Shown one piece after another: positions 37,061 through 46,235 of a stretch of DNA of 64,000 nt. The notes below the pieces were generated by a model that saw only the letters and a list, made by a program, of their open reading frames with translations, was not told the DNA's origin and ran no database searches. A program made the translations under genes and the position numbers. Source of the DNA: Paludibacter sp. (GTDB lineage: Bacteria > Bacteroidota > Bacteroidia > Bacteroidales > Paludibacteraceae); contig JAQUWU010000004.1 of NCBI GenBank assembly GCA_028692715.1, forward strand, positions 1 to 64,000, read 5' to 3'. The number at the start of each line of letters is the position of its first letter. Position 1 is the stretch's first letter.

Positions 37061-38542
37061 TTATTTTACCAACTGACTAATTACCGGTAATACACTCTCG
37101 TGAATCATACCCGAAATCCAGAATGGAGCCGAACCTATAATAAAGATGGCAATTATCAAGGTAATAACTGATATTCTTTCGTACCAAGTAGCATCAGTCA
37201 AATGTTCGTGATGAGCATCCTGAATAGAACCAAACAAAATTTTCCCCACAACACGAAGAATATAAACCGCTGTGATAACAATCGATGTGGTGGCAACAAT
37301 TGTCAGAACACGGTGAAATGTATCGGTATGTTCAAATGATCCAATAAAAATAGTCATTTCAGCAACGAAACCACTTAAACTTGGTAAGCCCAATGAAGCC
37401 AAACCGGCAATTACATAACTAACACCAAGAAAAGGTATTACTTTCATTAAACCGCCCATTTCTGTAATTAAACGGGTATGAGTACGTCCGTAAATCATAC
37501 CAATTAAAGCAAAGAAAAGTGCAGTCATTAAACCGTGCGAAAGCATTTGTAGCACTGCACCGGTCATGGCTGTTTCATTCAACATTAAAATGGCGAATAA
37601 TACCAATCCGCAGTGACTAACTGAAGAATATGCATTGATATATTTTAAATCGGTTTGACGAATAGCTGCAAATGCTCCGTAAACAACACTTATTCCTGTA
37701 AGAATCAGGAAGAACCAAGCCATTTCTTGCGCTGCTTCAGGCATTAAATAAATTGCCACACGAAAAGCCCCGTAACCTCCGAGTTTCATCAATACACCGG
37801 CGTGCAACATCGAAACCGCTGTAGGAGCAGAGGCATGACCATCAGGCGACCATGTATGGAAAGGAAACAATGCGCCTAAAACTCCAAATCCCATAAAAGT
37901 AAGCGGGAAAAAGTATTTTTGCAAATCATACGGAATATGTAATTTGGAAATTTCCAGAATATTCATACTCGTAGCACCTGAACCGTAATAAATTCCAAGA
38001 ATCCCAACCAATAACAACGCAGAACCACCCATCAACATTAAAGTTAGTTTCATCGCACCGTATTCTTTACGACCACTCCCCCAAACACCAATAAGCAAAT
38101 ACATTGGGATTAAAGCGATTTCGTAGTACATAAACATCGTGAACAAATCGGTGGAAATAAAGAATCCATAAACTCCGATAGATAATAAACTATACCACAA
38201 GAAAAATTCTTTTGGTAGCGGATCAATTTTCCACGAAGCAAATACACCTGTGAATACAATGATTGAAGTTAACAATAACATCGCTACCGAAATACCATCT
38301 ATTCCTACTGAATAATGAATATTAAATGGAGCATACCAAACTGTATCGGCTGTAAAAACCATTTCGGCAATATTGCCGGCAGCTCGTTCAGTCATATATA
38401 AGTAGGTAATTGTTCCTGATAGAATCATTAATAAAGTTGCACCAGTAGCCATAACAAACTGTATTTGTTTCCGTGTTTTCGAAACAAATAAGCCCATCAT
38501 CATTATAACCGGAATAAGTACGAATAAAGATAAAAAGTTCAT
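37061..38542 (-). CDS. nuoM: NADH-quinone oxidoreductase subunit M
   Basis: A 493-residue complex I antiporter-like subunit with about 14 helices. Diagnostic segments are 'FTMFMYYEIALIPMYLLIGVWGSGRKEYGAMK' (essential Glu), 'FPFHTWSPDGHASAPTAVSMLHAGVLMKLGGYG' and 'ASLGLPSLSGFVAEMTIF'. It is separated from nuoL upstream by a foreign-looking acyltransferase gene and followed by a repeat 2 nt after its stop. Confidence 0.96.
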   Translation of the reverse strand: MNFLSLFVLIPVIMMMGLFVSKTRKQIQFVMATGATLLMILSGTITYLYMTERAAGNIAEMVFTADTVWYAPFNIHYSVGIDGISVAMLLLTSIIVFTGVFASWKIDPLPKEFFLWYSLLSIGVYGFFISTDLFTMFMYYEIALIPMYLLIGVWGSGRKEYGAMKLTLMLMGGSALLLVGILGIYYGSGATSMNILEISKLHIPYDLQKYFFPLTFMGFGVLGALFPFHTWSPDGHASAPTAVSMLHAGVLMKLGGYGAFRVAIYLMPEAAQEMAWFFLILTGISVVYGAFAAIRQTDLKYINAYSSVSHCGLVLFAILMLNETAMTGAVLQMLSHGLMTALFFALIGMIYGRTHTRLITEMGGLMKVIPFLGVSYVIAGLASLGLPSLSGFVAEMTIFIGSFEHTDTFHRVLTIVATTSIVITAVYILRVVGKILFGSIQDAHHEHLTDATWYERISVITLIIAIFIIGSAPFWISGMIHESVLPVISQLVK

Positions 38543-38628
38543 ATAATTATATTAAAAATGAAAACGCAAATTTTAATTGCATTTCTTGTCTATTAAATAT
38601 TCAATTCAAAACTATTAATAATTTGTTA

Positions 38629-39696
38629 TTATCTACTTCCAGTTATTACATTATAAAACTTTGGCACACTTTGCTTTAAAAAACCTCCCAGTGAAATTCC
38701 AAGCAATATTGTAATAAATGGTACTGCCATGTAAATAATTAAAGAAGAAAACTCACTTTTCCCCAAAAAAATAAAAAGACCTCTTCTTATTATACTAAAT
38801 ATTGGTACATGAAAAACGAAAATGAAAAACGAAAACGAACTATATTTATAAAACTTACTATTTGTAAGATCTTTGTCTTTAAAAAAGAAATCATACAAAC
38901 TCCAAATTGATAAAACACCAAACAATATACTTGATATTTGTAAAATGTTCATTATCAGAACGTCCTGATATTCATTAAAAAGCAATATTGTTTTAATTAA
39001 AACTAATGCAAACCATAGAAATGAGTAGAGCCGATAATACCTTGAAAAATCAATTAAGAGTAAATTTGTTTTATTTATACTAAGTATTGCACCCAAAGAA
39101 AAAAACAGTATTGATCGATTCTCGAAAATAACATAATCAAAATTAAAAACCCATGTAATAAATAAAATTATTATAAAATAAAAACCTGTAAGTCTTATTA
39201 ACCAATATATTATCGGTGATAAAACTACAAGTAAAATTAAATCTCTTAGAAACCACAATTGAAATGGTATTGGATTAAGAAATAGTTTAGTTAACAATTC
39301 GTTAAATGAATAATCTATTATTAATTTGCTGCCAAAAACAGATTGAAATCCAGGGATTAATTGTAAAACAAAAAATAATAATACAACTCCGGTTGACCAG
39401 AACAAATAAGGTATTGTTAATGATTTAAATCTTTTCTTGAATTTTGTGATGAACTCTTTTTTCGTTCCTTTAAAATTAAAATAAAACAGATAACCAGAAA
39501 TTAAGAAAAAAAGCGGTACTGCTGTAAGTGATATTCCGTAACTAATAAAGTCCTGAAAAAAGGAACTATAACCATTCTCCAATACGGCGTTTCCTGCCAT
39601 TGATACATCTCCAATATTATGAGAATGTATAAACACAACCATAATTATTAATATAAACGAAATGACTTTTAATTTCACACTTAAGTATTTGTTCAT
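38629..39696 (-). CDS. Acyltransferase family 3 membrane protein inserted in the nuo operon
   Basis: 355 residues with about ten hydrophobic helices and the acyltransferase-3 (OafA/WecH-like) pattern: 'SFILIIMVVFIHSHN' in helix 1, 'FFLISGYLFYFNFKGTKKEF', 'TIPYLFWSTGVVLLFF' and 'LWFLRDLILLVVLSPIIYWL'. Such enzymes acylate surface polysaccharides, peptidoglycan or lipids. Base composition is visibly more AT-rich than the flanking nuo genes, and complex I has no subunit of this kind. It looks like an acquired gene between nuoL and nuoM, in the same direction and therefore perhaps expressed from the nuo promoter. The substrate is unknown. Confidence 0.85.
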   Translation of the reverse strand: MNKYLSVKLKVISFILIIMVVFIHSHNIGDVSMAGNAVLENGYSSFFQDFISYGISLTAVPLFFLISGYLFYFNFKGTKKEFITKFKKRFKSLTIPYLFWSTGVVLLFFVLQLIPGFQSVFGSKLIIDYSFNELLTKLFLNPIPFQLWFLRDLILLVVLSPIIYWLIRLTGFYFIIILFITWVFNFDYVIFENRSILFFSLGAILSINKTNLLLIDFSRYYRLYSFLWFALVLIKTILLFNEYQDVLIMNILQISSILFGVLSIWSLYDFFFKDKDLTNSKFYKYSSFSFFIFVFHVPIFSIIRRGLFIFLGKSEFSSLIIYMAVPFITILLGISLGGFLKQSVPKFYNVITGSR

Positions 39697-39778
39697 AACT
39701 GTATTGCAGTACTCTGAAAATATTTTCTAATTTTGATTGGTATTTAACTGTTTCAATGTTGTTTTTAGTATATATCTT

Positions 39779-39802
39779 CGAAAGTCCCTTTAGGGGCTTT
39801 CG
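39779..39802 (-). repeat. Junction palindrome (family A) after nuoL
   Basis: A near-perfect hairpin, CGAAAGTCCCT TT AGGGGCTTTCG, whose end lies 9 nt beyond the nuoL stop codon. It separates nuoL from the inserted acyltransferase gene. Confidence 0.7.
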
Positions 39803-39811
39803 GATGCTGTC

Positions 39812-41716
39812 TTATATAAATATCACCAAAGCTGCAATTACCAGCGTCCCCAATAAAAATACATAAGCATATTGTTGCACCTGACCGGATTGGAAACCCT
39901 TTGTCTTGCGTGAAATTAATTGAGTTGTATTTGCAAAACCATCCATGGTTGCATCAATCACATGACGATCAAACCATGCCACCGGACGTGATATATTGTT
40001 GAAAATGATTTTTTTAGTAATAAATAAATATACTTCATCAATATAAAAACGATGAGTTGCAGCTTTGTGTAAACCTGAAAAAGTAGTCGCCAGTTTATTC
40101 AGTATATTACTTTCTTTTTTATATAAAATAGTTGCAAGTGTAATGGAAACTACAGCTACTAAAATACTAATAATTGCTGTTTTCATATCAATTTCACTAT
40201 GAAGTGATATTCCATCGCTTGTTACAAACTCGCTAAAATGAGAAGCCCATCCGATAAAAACGGTTACTGTAGCAAGAAAAACCAAGGGAAATGCCATCGC
40301 AAATTTTGATTCATGAGGTGTGTGAGCCTGTTTGTGCTCCTTTCCCCAAAAAATGCTGTAATATAAACGGAACATATAAAATGCCGTTAATCCTGCAGTA
40401 AAACTCATCATAGCTCCAAAATACGGATTGAAATTAAATGTGGCTGTAAGAATCTCGTCCTTGCTGAAAAATCCGGAAAAAGGTGGAATGCCTGAAATAG
40501 CCAGACAAGCGATTAGAAAGGTCCAGTTGGTGATTGGCATATGTTTACGAAGTCCGCCCATATTTCCCATCTCGTTGCTATGTACTGCATGAATAATTGA
40601 ACCGGCACCCAAAAATAACAACCCTTTAAACATGGAGTGAGTAAACAAGTGGAACATTCCGGCCATATAACCTAAACCTTCTTCGCCGCCCATACGTGAA
40701 ACGCCCAAGGCCACCATCATAAATCCAATTTGTGAAATGGTAGAAAATGCCAGAACACGTTTAATATCAGTTTGCACACAGGCAATTACAGCTGCAAATA
40801 AAGACGTAAATGCTCCTACATAAGCAATCCCATGCAATACATCTGGAGCGTATAAATCATAAACGGGGAACAATCGTGCTACCAGATAAACTCCTGCAAC
40901 AACCATTGTGGCAGCATGAATCAAAGCTGAAACAGGTGTGGGACCTTCCATGGCATCCGGTAACCAAATATGTAGTGGAAACATAGCCGATTTACCTGCG
41001 CCACCAATAAAAATTAATCCCATTGTCCAGCTCATTAACGAAATTCCCATAAACGAAACGCCTGTTGTACTTGCAAATACACTTGCTTCACCAGAAGTAA
41101 GAATGCCAAAATCAAATGTTTTTGTATAAAAAGAAAGGAATAAAATTCCTACTAGAAAGCCTAAATCGGCAAAACGAGTTACAATAAATGCTTTTTTTGC
41201 TGCTGCAACCGCCGAAGGTTTTGTATAGTAAAATCCTATTAATAAATAGGACGAAACGCCCACTAACTCCCAAAAAATATACATTTGGAAAATATTTGTT
41301 GCTACAACTAACCCTAACATTGAAAAACTAAATAATGAAAGGAATGAGTAATATCGTTCAAATCCTTTTTCACCTTTCATATAACCAAGACTGTAAATAT
41401 GGACCATCAAGGAAATGGTAGTAATTACCACCAACATCATTACTGATATAGGATCAAGTAAAATTCCCAAATCAATATGCAGGTTTTCAGTAAATCGCAT
41501 CCATTGAAAGTGAAAAGGAATAATTTTCTGATATACACCATTTAGTTTGGCTGATGAAAAATATTCCCATGCAGTAGTGTATGAAAGTGCTGTAATAATT
41601 CCTAAAACAGTAGTTCCGATGGTTCCCGCAACTTTTGGCTTCCACTTGGAATCTATCAACCCCAACAAAATAAAGCTAAGTAGTGGAAGTAATAAAATTA
41701 ATAATGTATATTGCAT
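39812..41716 (-). CDS. nuoL: NADH-quinone oxidoreductase subunit L
   Basis: A 634-residue, largest antiporter-like subunit of complex I. Markers are 'FQMYIFWELVGVSSYLLIGFYYTKP' (essential Glu), 'GAGKSAMFPLHIWLPDAMEGPTPVSALIHAATMVVAGVYL', 'MGNMGGLRKHMPIT' and 'SGIPPFSGFFSKDEIL', and a long C-terminal part that would form the lateral helix HL. About 16 helices are predicted. Confidence 0.97.
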   Translation of the reverse strand: MQYTLLILLLPLLSFILLGLIDSKWKPKVAGTIGTTVLGIITALSYTTAWEYFSSAKLNGVYQKIIPFHFQWMRFTENLHIDLGILLDPISVMMLVVITTISLMVHIYSLGYMKGEKGFERYYSFLSLFSFSMLGLVVATNIFQMYIFWELVGVSSYLLIGFYYTKPSAVAAAKKAFIVTRFADLGFLVGILFLSFYTKTFDFGILTSGEASVFASTTGVSFMGISLMSWTMGLIFIGGAGKSAMFPLHIWLPDAMEGPTPVSALIHAATMVVAGVYLVARLFPVYDLYAPDVLHGIAYVGAFTSLFAAVIACVQTDIKRVLAFSTISQIGFMMVALGVSRMGGEEGLGYMAGMFHLFTHSMFKGLLFLGAGSIIHAVHSNEMGNMGGLRKHMPITNWTFLIACLAISGIPPFSGFFSKDEILTATFNFNPYFGAMMSFTAGLTAFYMFRLYYSIFWGKEHKQAHTPHESKFAMAFPLVFLATVTVFIGWASHFSEFVTSDGISLHSEIDMKTAIISILVAVVSITLATILYKKESNILNKLATTFSGLHKAATHRFYIDEVYLFITKKIIFNNISRPVAWFDRHVIDATMDGFANTTQLISRKTKGFQSGQVQQYAYVFLLGTLVIAALVIFI

Positions 41717-41800
41717 TATCTCGAAGTTAATAATTTACAATTAATAATTAAAATTCTTTTCCTGCAAAATGCAGCTAATTAATGAGCAACTCCCCAATTA

Positions 41801-41833
41801 ACCTCTCCTCAAGGAGAAGGGCAGGGGTGAGGT
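41801..41833 (-). repeat. Junction repeat family B after nuoK
   Basis: CCTCTCC TCA AGGAGAAGG with a GGGGTGAGG arm. In nuo sense it begins directly after the nuoK stop: TAA then ACCTCACCCC. Confidence 0.75.
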
Positions 41834-42172
41834 TTACTCTTTCATTTCATCAATACTCCCAACTTCAACGCTGGTAAGATTTCTGTAAATATTTATAATG
41901 ATTGCAATGGCAACAGCAGTCTCACAGGCTGAAATGGCAATGGCAAAAAGGGTGAAAAAGAAACCCTCAAAATGTTCGGGATATAAATACCGATTGAAAA
42001 TAGCGAAGTTCATTTCTGCAGCATTTAGCATTAGTTCAATCGATATTAAAATCATTAATAAACTTTTGCGCGAAAGGAAACCGTAAATTCCTGCAAAGAA
42101 CATAATTAAGCTAATACCTAAATATGCTTCAATTGGTACTTGTCCGCTAAAAATGTTATTTAAAATGTCCAT
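41834..42172 (-). CDS. nuoK: NADH-quinone oxidoreductase subunit K
   Basis: 112 residues, three membrane helices, with the conserved Glu pair in 'LLMILISIELMLNAAEMNFAIF' and 'TLFAIAISACETAVAIAIIINIYR'. These glutamates belong to the proton path of complex I. Length is normal for NuoK. Confidence 0.96.
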   Translation of the reverse strand: MDILNNIFSGQVPIEAYLGISLIMFFAGIYGFLSRKSLLMILISIELMLNAAEMNFAIFNRYLYPEHFEGFFFTLFAIAISACETAVAIAIIINIYRNLTSVEVGSIDEMKE

Positions 42173-42187
42173 ATGAATAATTTATAA

Positions 42188-42212
42188 GTCCCCTTTATGG
42201 GATTTAGGGGTT
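42188..42212 (-). repeat. Junction palindrome (family A) between nuoJ and nuoK
   Basis: GTCCCC TTTAT GGGATTTAGGGG. In nuo sense the C-rich arm starts 4 nt after the nuoJ stop (TAA AAAACCCC). Confidence 0.7.
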
Positions 42213-42214
42213 TT

Positions 42215-42718
42215 TTATCGTTTTCTTGCAATCATAATAGCACCAACAATACAGGTCAGCAATAAAACACTGATTGTTTCAAAAGGCAATAGATATTGAT
42301 ATTTTTCAGTCCCCATCATGGTATGACCCAAAAATTGAGGTGTAATTTCGTTTAAAGTAACTAATTGAGATACTTTGTTTACATTGTGATATATGATATG
42401 AGCACAAAATGCAAATCCTACAGCAGCAGTAATTCCAGCAACATAACGTCTGATTCGCAATTCTGATCTAACTCTTTCTCCCGGTTTATTTGTAAGCAAA
42501 ATGGCGAAAATAAACAAGACCATAATACCACCGGCATAAACAGCTATCTGAACGGCAAATAAATATGTGTAACCTAACAATAAATATAATCCGGCTGTAC
42601 CAAGTAATACAAATAATAGATAGGTTGCTGAACGGATAATTCGTTTAGACGAAACCGCCATGATGGAAAAAATGGCTATTATTGCCGCTAAAATGTAAAA
42701 TATAATCTGTTGTGCCAT
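42215..42718 (-). CDS. nuoJ: NADH-quinone oxidoreductase subunit J
   Basis: 167 residues with five membrane helices: 'IIFYILAAIIAIFSIMAVSSKRIIRSATYLLFVLLGTAGLYLLLG' region, 'VQIAVYAGGIMVLFIFAILLTNK' (conserved QxxVYxGGIMVLF motif) and a final 'FETISVLLLTCIVGAIMIARKR'. I start at ATG 42718, although a TTG five codons earlier is in frame inside a run of AATGTGCT repeats. Confidence 0.95.
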   Translation of the reverse strand: MAQQIIFYILAAIIAIFSIMAVSSKRIIRSATYLLFVLLGTAGLYLLLGYTYLFAVQIAVYAGGIMVLFIFAILLTNKPGERVRSELRIRRYVAGITAAVGFAFCAHIIYHNVNKVSQLVTLNEITPQFLGHTMMGTEKYQYLLPFETISVLLLTCIVGAIMIARKR

Positions 42719-42723
42719 AAGAT

Positions 42724-42752
42724 GATGTGCCAATGTGCTAATGTGCTAATGT
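42724..42752. repeat. Short tandem repeat between nuoI and nuoJ
   Basis: ATGTGCCA ATGTGCTA ATGTGCTA ATGTGATA: four imperfect 8-bp units in the 50-nt gap upstream of the nuoJ ATG. It may be slippage-prone. Confidence 0.7.
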
Positions 42753-42768
42753 GATAATTTGTAAGACC

Positions 42769-43281
42769 TTAGTCTTTAAGTCCCCCTTCGGGGGATTTAG
42801 GGGGTTCTTCTTTCTTTTTTTCTCTCAGTTTCGATCCTTCGTGATTTAATTGTTGTTTCAATTTTTCACGGTTAAAAACGGCATTTTCGTATGTGTTTTC
42901 AAATTTTATAGCATTTGAAGGACAGGTCAATACACACAGATTGCAAAAAGTACACATGCCTAAATCCCATTGATAGGTATCCAATATTTTTTTCTTTTTA
43001 CCATCTTCGGTTTCTATTATTTTTGAATTTACTTTGATAGTACCGTTAGGACAATTCATCTGACAGATTCCACAAGCGGTACAGGCATGTTCATTGTTTT
43101 CGTCGTGGGGCATTGTTAATTCGCTTCTCCAGCGTTCCGAGATTACCAATGTGTCACGGTTTTCAGGATATTGTTGCGTCACTTTCTTCGTCCATAACTC
43201 TTTCCATGTTACGGACATACCCAAAAGCAACGATTTGATGCCGGTAAATAAACCTGAAAAATATTCTGATATTGAACTCAT
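42769..43281 (-). CDS. nuoI: NADH-quinone oxidoreductase subunit I
   Basis: A 170-residue peripheral subunit with two [4Fe-4S] ferredoxin motifs, 'CTACGICQMNCP' and 'CTFCNLCVLTCP', which pass electrons to NuoB. ATG 43281 is used; a TTG two codons upstream is less likely. The last twelve codons read EPPKSPEGGLKD and are encoded exactly by a family A junction repeat (CCCCCTAAATCCCCC GAAGGGGG), so the tail is probably repeat-derived and not functional in the usual sense. Confidence 0.95.
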   Translation of the reverse strand: MSSISEYFSGLFTGIKSLLLGMSVTWKELWTKKVTQQYPENRDTLVISERWRSELTMPHDENNEHACTACGICQMNCPNGTIKVNSKIIETEDGKKKKILDTYQWDLGMCTFCNLCVLTCPSNAIKFENTYENAVFNREKLKQQLNHEGSKLREKKKEEPPKSPEGGLKD

Positions 43282-43350
43282 ATTCAATTAATAATTAATA
43301 ATTCATAATTTTCTTTTGCAATTTACTGCCTAAATTGATTTAATTGCTCG

Positions 43351-43382
43351 CTCCATCTCCTTTGGAGAGGGTTGGGGAGAGG
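43351..43382 (-). repeat. Junction repeat family B after nuoH
   Basis: CATCTCC TTT GGAGAGGG with a TTGGGGAGAGG arm. In nuo sense it starts directly after the nuoH stop: TAG then ACCTCTCCCC. An AT-rich AATTAATAATTAATAATTC stretch follows towards nuoI (about 43284-43306). Confidence 0.8.
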
Positions 43383-43383
43383 T

Positions 43384-44505
43384 CTAAAATAAACCAGGAA
43401 ACAAATCAGTTAATGTCAATCCAGTCAACACCAAAATTACCATCACCAGTATATTTACTAAATTTATTGGTAGTAGATATTTCCATTCCAAATTTAGTAG
43501 TTGATCAATACGTAAACGAGGGAATGACCACCGAACCCATAAACTTAAGAAAATCAAAACAGTCGTTTTTCCAAAAAACCAGATATATGTTGGAATATAT
43601 GCCATAATTTGATTAAAACCATCCCAACCATGAACCTGTATTGGTAAATATCCACCTAAAAACACTGCAGTAGCTATTGACGCAATAATAAACATATTAA
43701 GATATTCAGCAAGATAATAGAATCCAAATTGCAGACCTGAATATTCAGTGTGATAACCGGCAGTTAATTCCGATTCCGCTTCGGGTAAGTCGAATGGTCC
43801 ACGATTCGTTTCAGCATGTCCAGAAATTAGATAAATGACAAATGCTACCATCGAAGAAATATGACCGTTGAAAATGTTCCAGCAATATCGTTGTCCTTCA
43901 ATCATATTAGAAAACTGCATTGTGCCGGCTAAAACTACGATAGTCATTAATGCAAAACCAGCAGAAAGTTCGTAACTTACAAACTGAGCTCCACTTCGCA
44001 TAGCACCAATCATCGAATATTTATTGTTACTCGACCAACCGGCCAGCAAAACACCAATAATTCCAAGTGAAGAAACAGACATTACGTATAAAACTCCTAT
44101 ATTAAAGTCGATAGCGTGTAGCCCTTTTCCAAATGCTATAGCACCGAAAGTCAACATGGAAGCTGAAATCATAAAGAACGGAGCGGCAAAAAACAAAAAG
44201 CGGTCGGAACGATTGATTTTGATAATTTCTTTTAATAAAATTTTTATCATATCGGCCACACTCTGTAAAAGTCCCCATTTTCCAACGCGATTAGGTCCGT
44301 AACGAGCTTGAAAGAAAGCGGTAATTTTACGTTCCACATAAATAAGGACTAACGCAATAACTGCATATGCAGCTAGTAATGCAAAAACAACCAATACAAA
44401 TTCAATAAATAAAACCCAAAAGTTAGATAAGTTGCTTCTTAGCAATTCGTCTAACCAATTTGTCAAGTTCGAAATTTCTAATGGTTGTGAATAATTTAAT
44501 ATCAT
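43384..44505 (-). CDS. nuoH: NADH-quinone oxidoreductase subunit H
   Basis: A 373-residue membrane subunit that forms the quinone chamber with NuoB and NuoD. Signatures are '[40 protein letters not shown]' (ERK..R.GPN region), '[11 protein letters not shown]', '[23 protein letters not shown]' and '[19 protein letters not shown]'. ATG 44505 is used in preference to an upstream TTG inside the preceding repeat. About eight to nine helices are predicted. Confidence 0.96.
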   Translation of the reverse strand: MILNYSQPLEISNLTNWLDELLRSNLSNFWVLFIEFVLVVFALLAAYAVIALVLIYVERKITAFFQARYGPNRVGKWGLLQSVADMIKILLKEIIKINRSDRFLFFAAPFFMISASMLTFGAIAFGKGLHAIDFNIGVLYVMSVSSLGIIGVLLAGWSSNNKYSMIGAMRSGAQFVSYELSAGFALMTIVVLAGTMQFSNMIEGQRYCWNIFNGHISSMVAFVIYLISGHAETNRGPFDLPEAESELTAGYHTEYSGLQFGFYYLAEYLNMFIIASIATAVFLGGYLPIQVHGWDGFNQIMAYIPTYIWFFGKTTVLIFLSLWVRWSFPRLRIDQLLNLEWKYLLPINLVNILVMVILVLTGLTLTDLFPGLF

Positions 44506-44517
44506 AAAAAGTATAAT

Positions 44518-44606
44518 TACCCCCAACCCCTAAAGGGGAGTTGAGATGTTCGTAATGTTTATATTATAAACCCAATTTTTTCTTCCCCTTTAGGGGTTAG
44601 GGGTCA
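44518..44606 (-). repeat. Inverted pair of family A palindromes between nuoCD and nuoH
   Basis: Two copies, at 44519-44545 and 44583-44606, in opposite orientation. In nuo sense the gap opens with TGACCCCTAACCCC right after the nuoCD stop and closes with CCCCTTTAGGGGTTGGGGG before the nuoH ATG, so the two ends of the gap could pair into one long hairpin. Confidence 0.8.
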
Positions 44607-46235
44607 TCATCTGTCAATATCCGGAATTACATAATCCATTGAACCACCAATACCAATAAAGTCGGAAATTTTTTCGCCGGCACAAATTAAAGGCATTGCC
44701 GATACCAATGCCATTGAAGGCGAACGGAATTTCAAACGATAAGGCGTTTTTTCGCCTCTGCTGTCAATAAAAATACCGAATTCGCCTTTTGCCGCTTCTA
44801 CGCGTTGATAGTATTCTCCTTCTGGTAATCTGATAATGGCTTTTGTTTTAGTACAAATGTCACCTTCAGGAATATTATCAATTAATTGTTCTATAATATG
44901 TAATGATTCTTCTATTTCGTCTAAACGATTCAAATAACGAGCATATGAATCACCTTCAGTGCGGATTATTTCTTTAAAATCTACTTTGTCGTATAAGGAG
45001 TATGGATGATGTTTACGAATATCACACGACCAACCCGAAGCACGTCCGGCAGGTCCTGTAACGGCATAGGTAATGGCTTCTTCTTTTGTCATATTGCCAA
45101 TGCCAATCATACGTCCCAATGCGATCACATTATGAGAGAAAAAGCGGTCATATTCTTTCAGCTTTTCACGCATGTAAGGGATAAATGCTTTTACATCTTT
45201 CTGAAAATCAGTATAAATATCAAACATAACACCACCAATCACATTTTGATTGATAATCAAACGTCCACCGCATGTTTTATCAAAAATATCCAGAATTACT
45301 TCCCGCTCACGCATTCCATAAATAAAAGCAGTAATAGCACCCAAATCGTTTGTCATTGCTGCCCATGCGAGCAAATGCGAATCGATACGGGTTAATTCGT
45401 CCATAATGGTACGTATATATTGAGCACGATCGGGGATTTCAATTTGAGCAGCATTTTCTACGCATAAACACAATCCATGACGATTGATGTTTGCCGAAAG
45501 ATAATCAAGTCGATCGGTAAAATGCAGAATTTGAGGGTAAGTGAGACTTTCGCTCAATTTTTCGATGCCCCGATGAATGTATCCGCTATGAACATCAATC
45601 TTTTTTACAATTTCGCCATCCAGTGCAGTGCGAAAATGCATAACACCGTGGGTTGAAGGGTGCTGAGGTCCAATATTTATAATATAATCGTCTTCCTCAA
45701 AAATATTGACCGTTTTTTCAACTAGTTTGCCATCAACTTCCATGATACAAGGAGCTGTATCAACTATTTCCTTACTTTCCAGTGATACCGGATTTAATTC
45801 AGGATTTGCATCATAATCTTTTCGCAATGGAAAACCAACCCAGTCGGAATTAAGGAAAAATCTGCGCATATCAGGATTGTTGATAAAACGAATCCCTAAC
45901 ATTCCATAAACTTCACGTTCGTTAAACTGAGCTGTTTCGTATAAATCAGTAATCGAATATAAAAGTGGATTTTCCCGGTCGGAAGTACCTGTTTTTATAA
46001 CAATTTCTTTTGAAAGATCTTGAGATGACGAGAGTAAATAAATGACGCCCAATTTTTCTCCCCAATCCATTCCAATAAGCTTTACCAAAAAATCAAATGG
46101 TAACTCAGCATTTTGAAATAAAGTTTTTACCAACAAGTGAAGACTGTTTGGTTCAACTGTTACGGTAAGTTTTTGCTTTTCTTCTATCACTGCATCTTTT
46201 ACAGTAGAAAGTATCAGCGTTTTAATTTTTTCCAT
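44607..46235 (-). CDS. nuoCD: Fused NADH-quinone oxidoreductase subunits C and D
   Basis: 542 residues. The NuoC part spans about 1-155 ('TDLYETAQFNEREVYGMLGI', 'WVGFPLRKDY') and the NuoD part about 180-542 ('INIGPQHPSTHGVMHF', 'SGYIHRGIEKLSESLTYPQ', 'HLLAWAAMTNDLGA', 'GPAGRASGWSCDIRKHHPY', and a 'KFRSPSMALVSAMP...SMDYVIPDIDR' end), with the quinone-site His and Tyr in their expected contexts. The fusion is known in several bacterial lineages. It lies between nuoB and nuoH as in the canonical order. Confidence 0.95.
   Translation of the reverse strand: MEKIKTLILSTVKDAVIEEKQKLTVTVEPNSLHLLVKTLFQNAELPFDFLVKLIGMDWGEKLGVIYLLSSSQDLSKEIVIKTGTSDRENPLLYSITDLYETAQFNEREVYGMLGIRFINNPDMRRFFLNSDWVGFPLRKDYDANPELNPVSLESKEIVDTAPCIMEVDGKLVEKTVNIFEEDDYIINIGPQHPSTHGVMHFRTALDGEIVKKIDVHSGYIHRGIEKLSESLTYPQILHFTDRLDYLSANINRHGLCLCVENAAQIEIPDRAQYIRTIMDELTRIDSHLLAWAAMTNDLGAITAFIYGMREREVILDIFDKTCGGRLIINQNVIGGVMFDIYTDFQKDVKAFIPYMREKLKEYDRFFSHNVIALGRMIGIGNMTKEEAITYAVTGPAGRASGWSCDIRKHHPYSLYDKVDFKEIIRTEGDSYARYLNRLDEIEESLHIIEQLIDNIPEGDICTKTKAIIRLPEGEYYQRVEAAKGEFGIFIDSRGEKTPYRLKFRSPSMALVSAMPLICAGEKISDFIGIGGSMDYVIPDIDR

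Noticed and set aside
42724-42752. CRISPR-like short repeats
   Set aside because: Units are contiguous 8-mers without spacers; no cas genes anywhere in the window.
43344-43607. 87-codon plus-strand frame starting in a junction repeat
   Set aside because: Overlaps nuoH antisense; its first codons come from the palindromic repeat.
45006-45395. 129-codon open frame antisense to nuoCD
   Set aside because: It lies wholly inside a well-conserved coding region on the other strand, is rich in His/Asn/Thr without domain features, and has no promoter or ribosome site.
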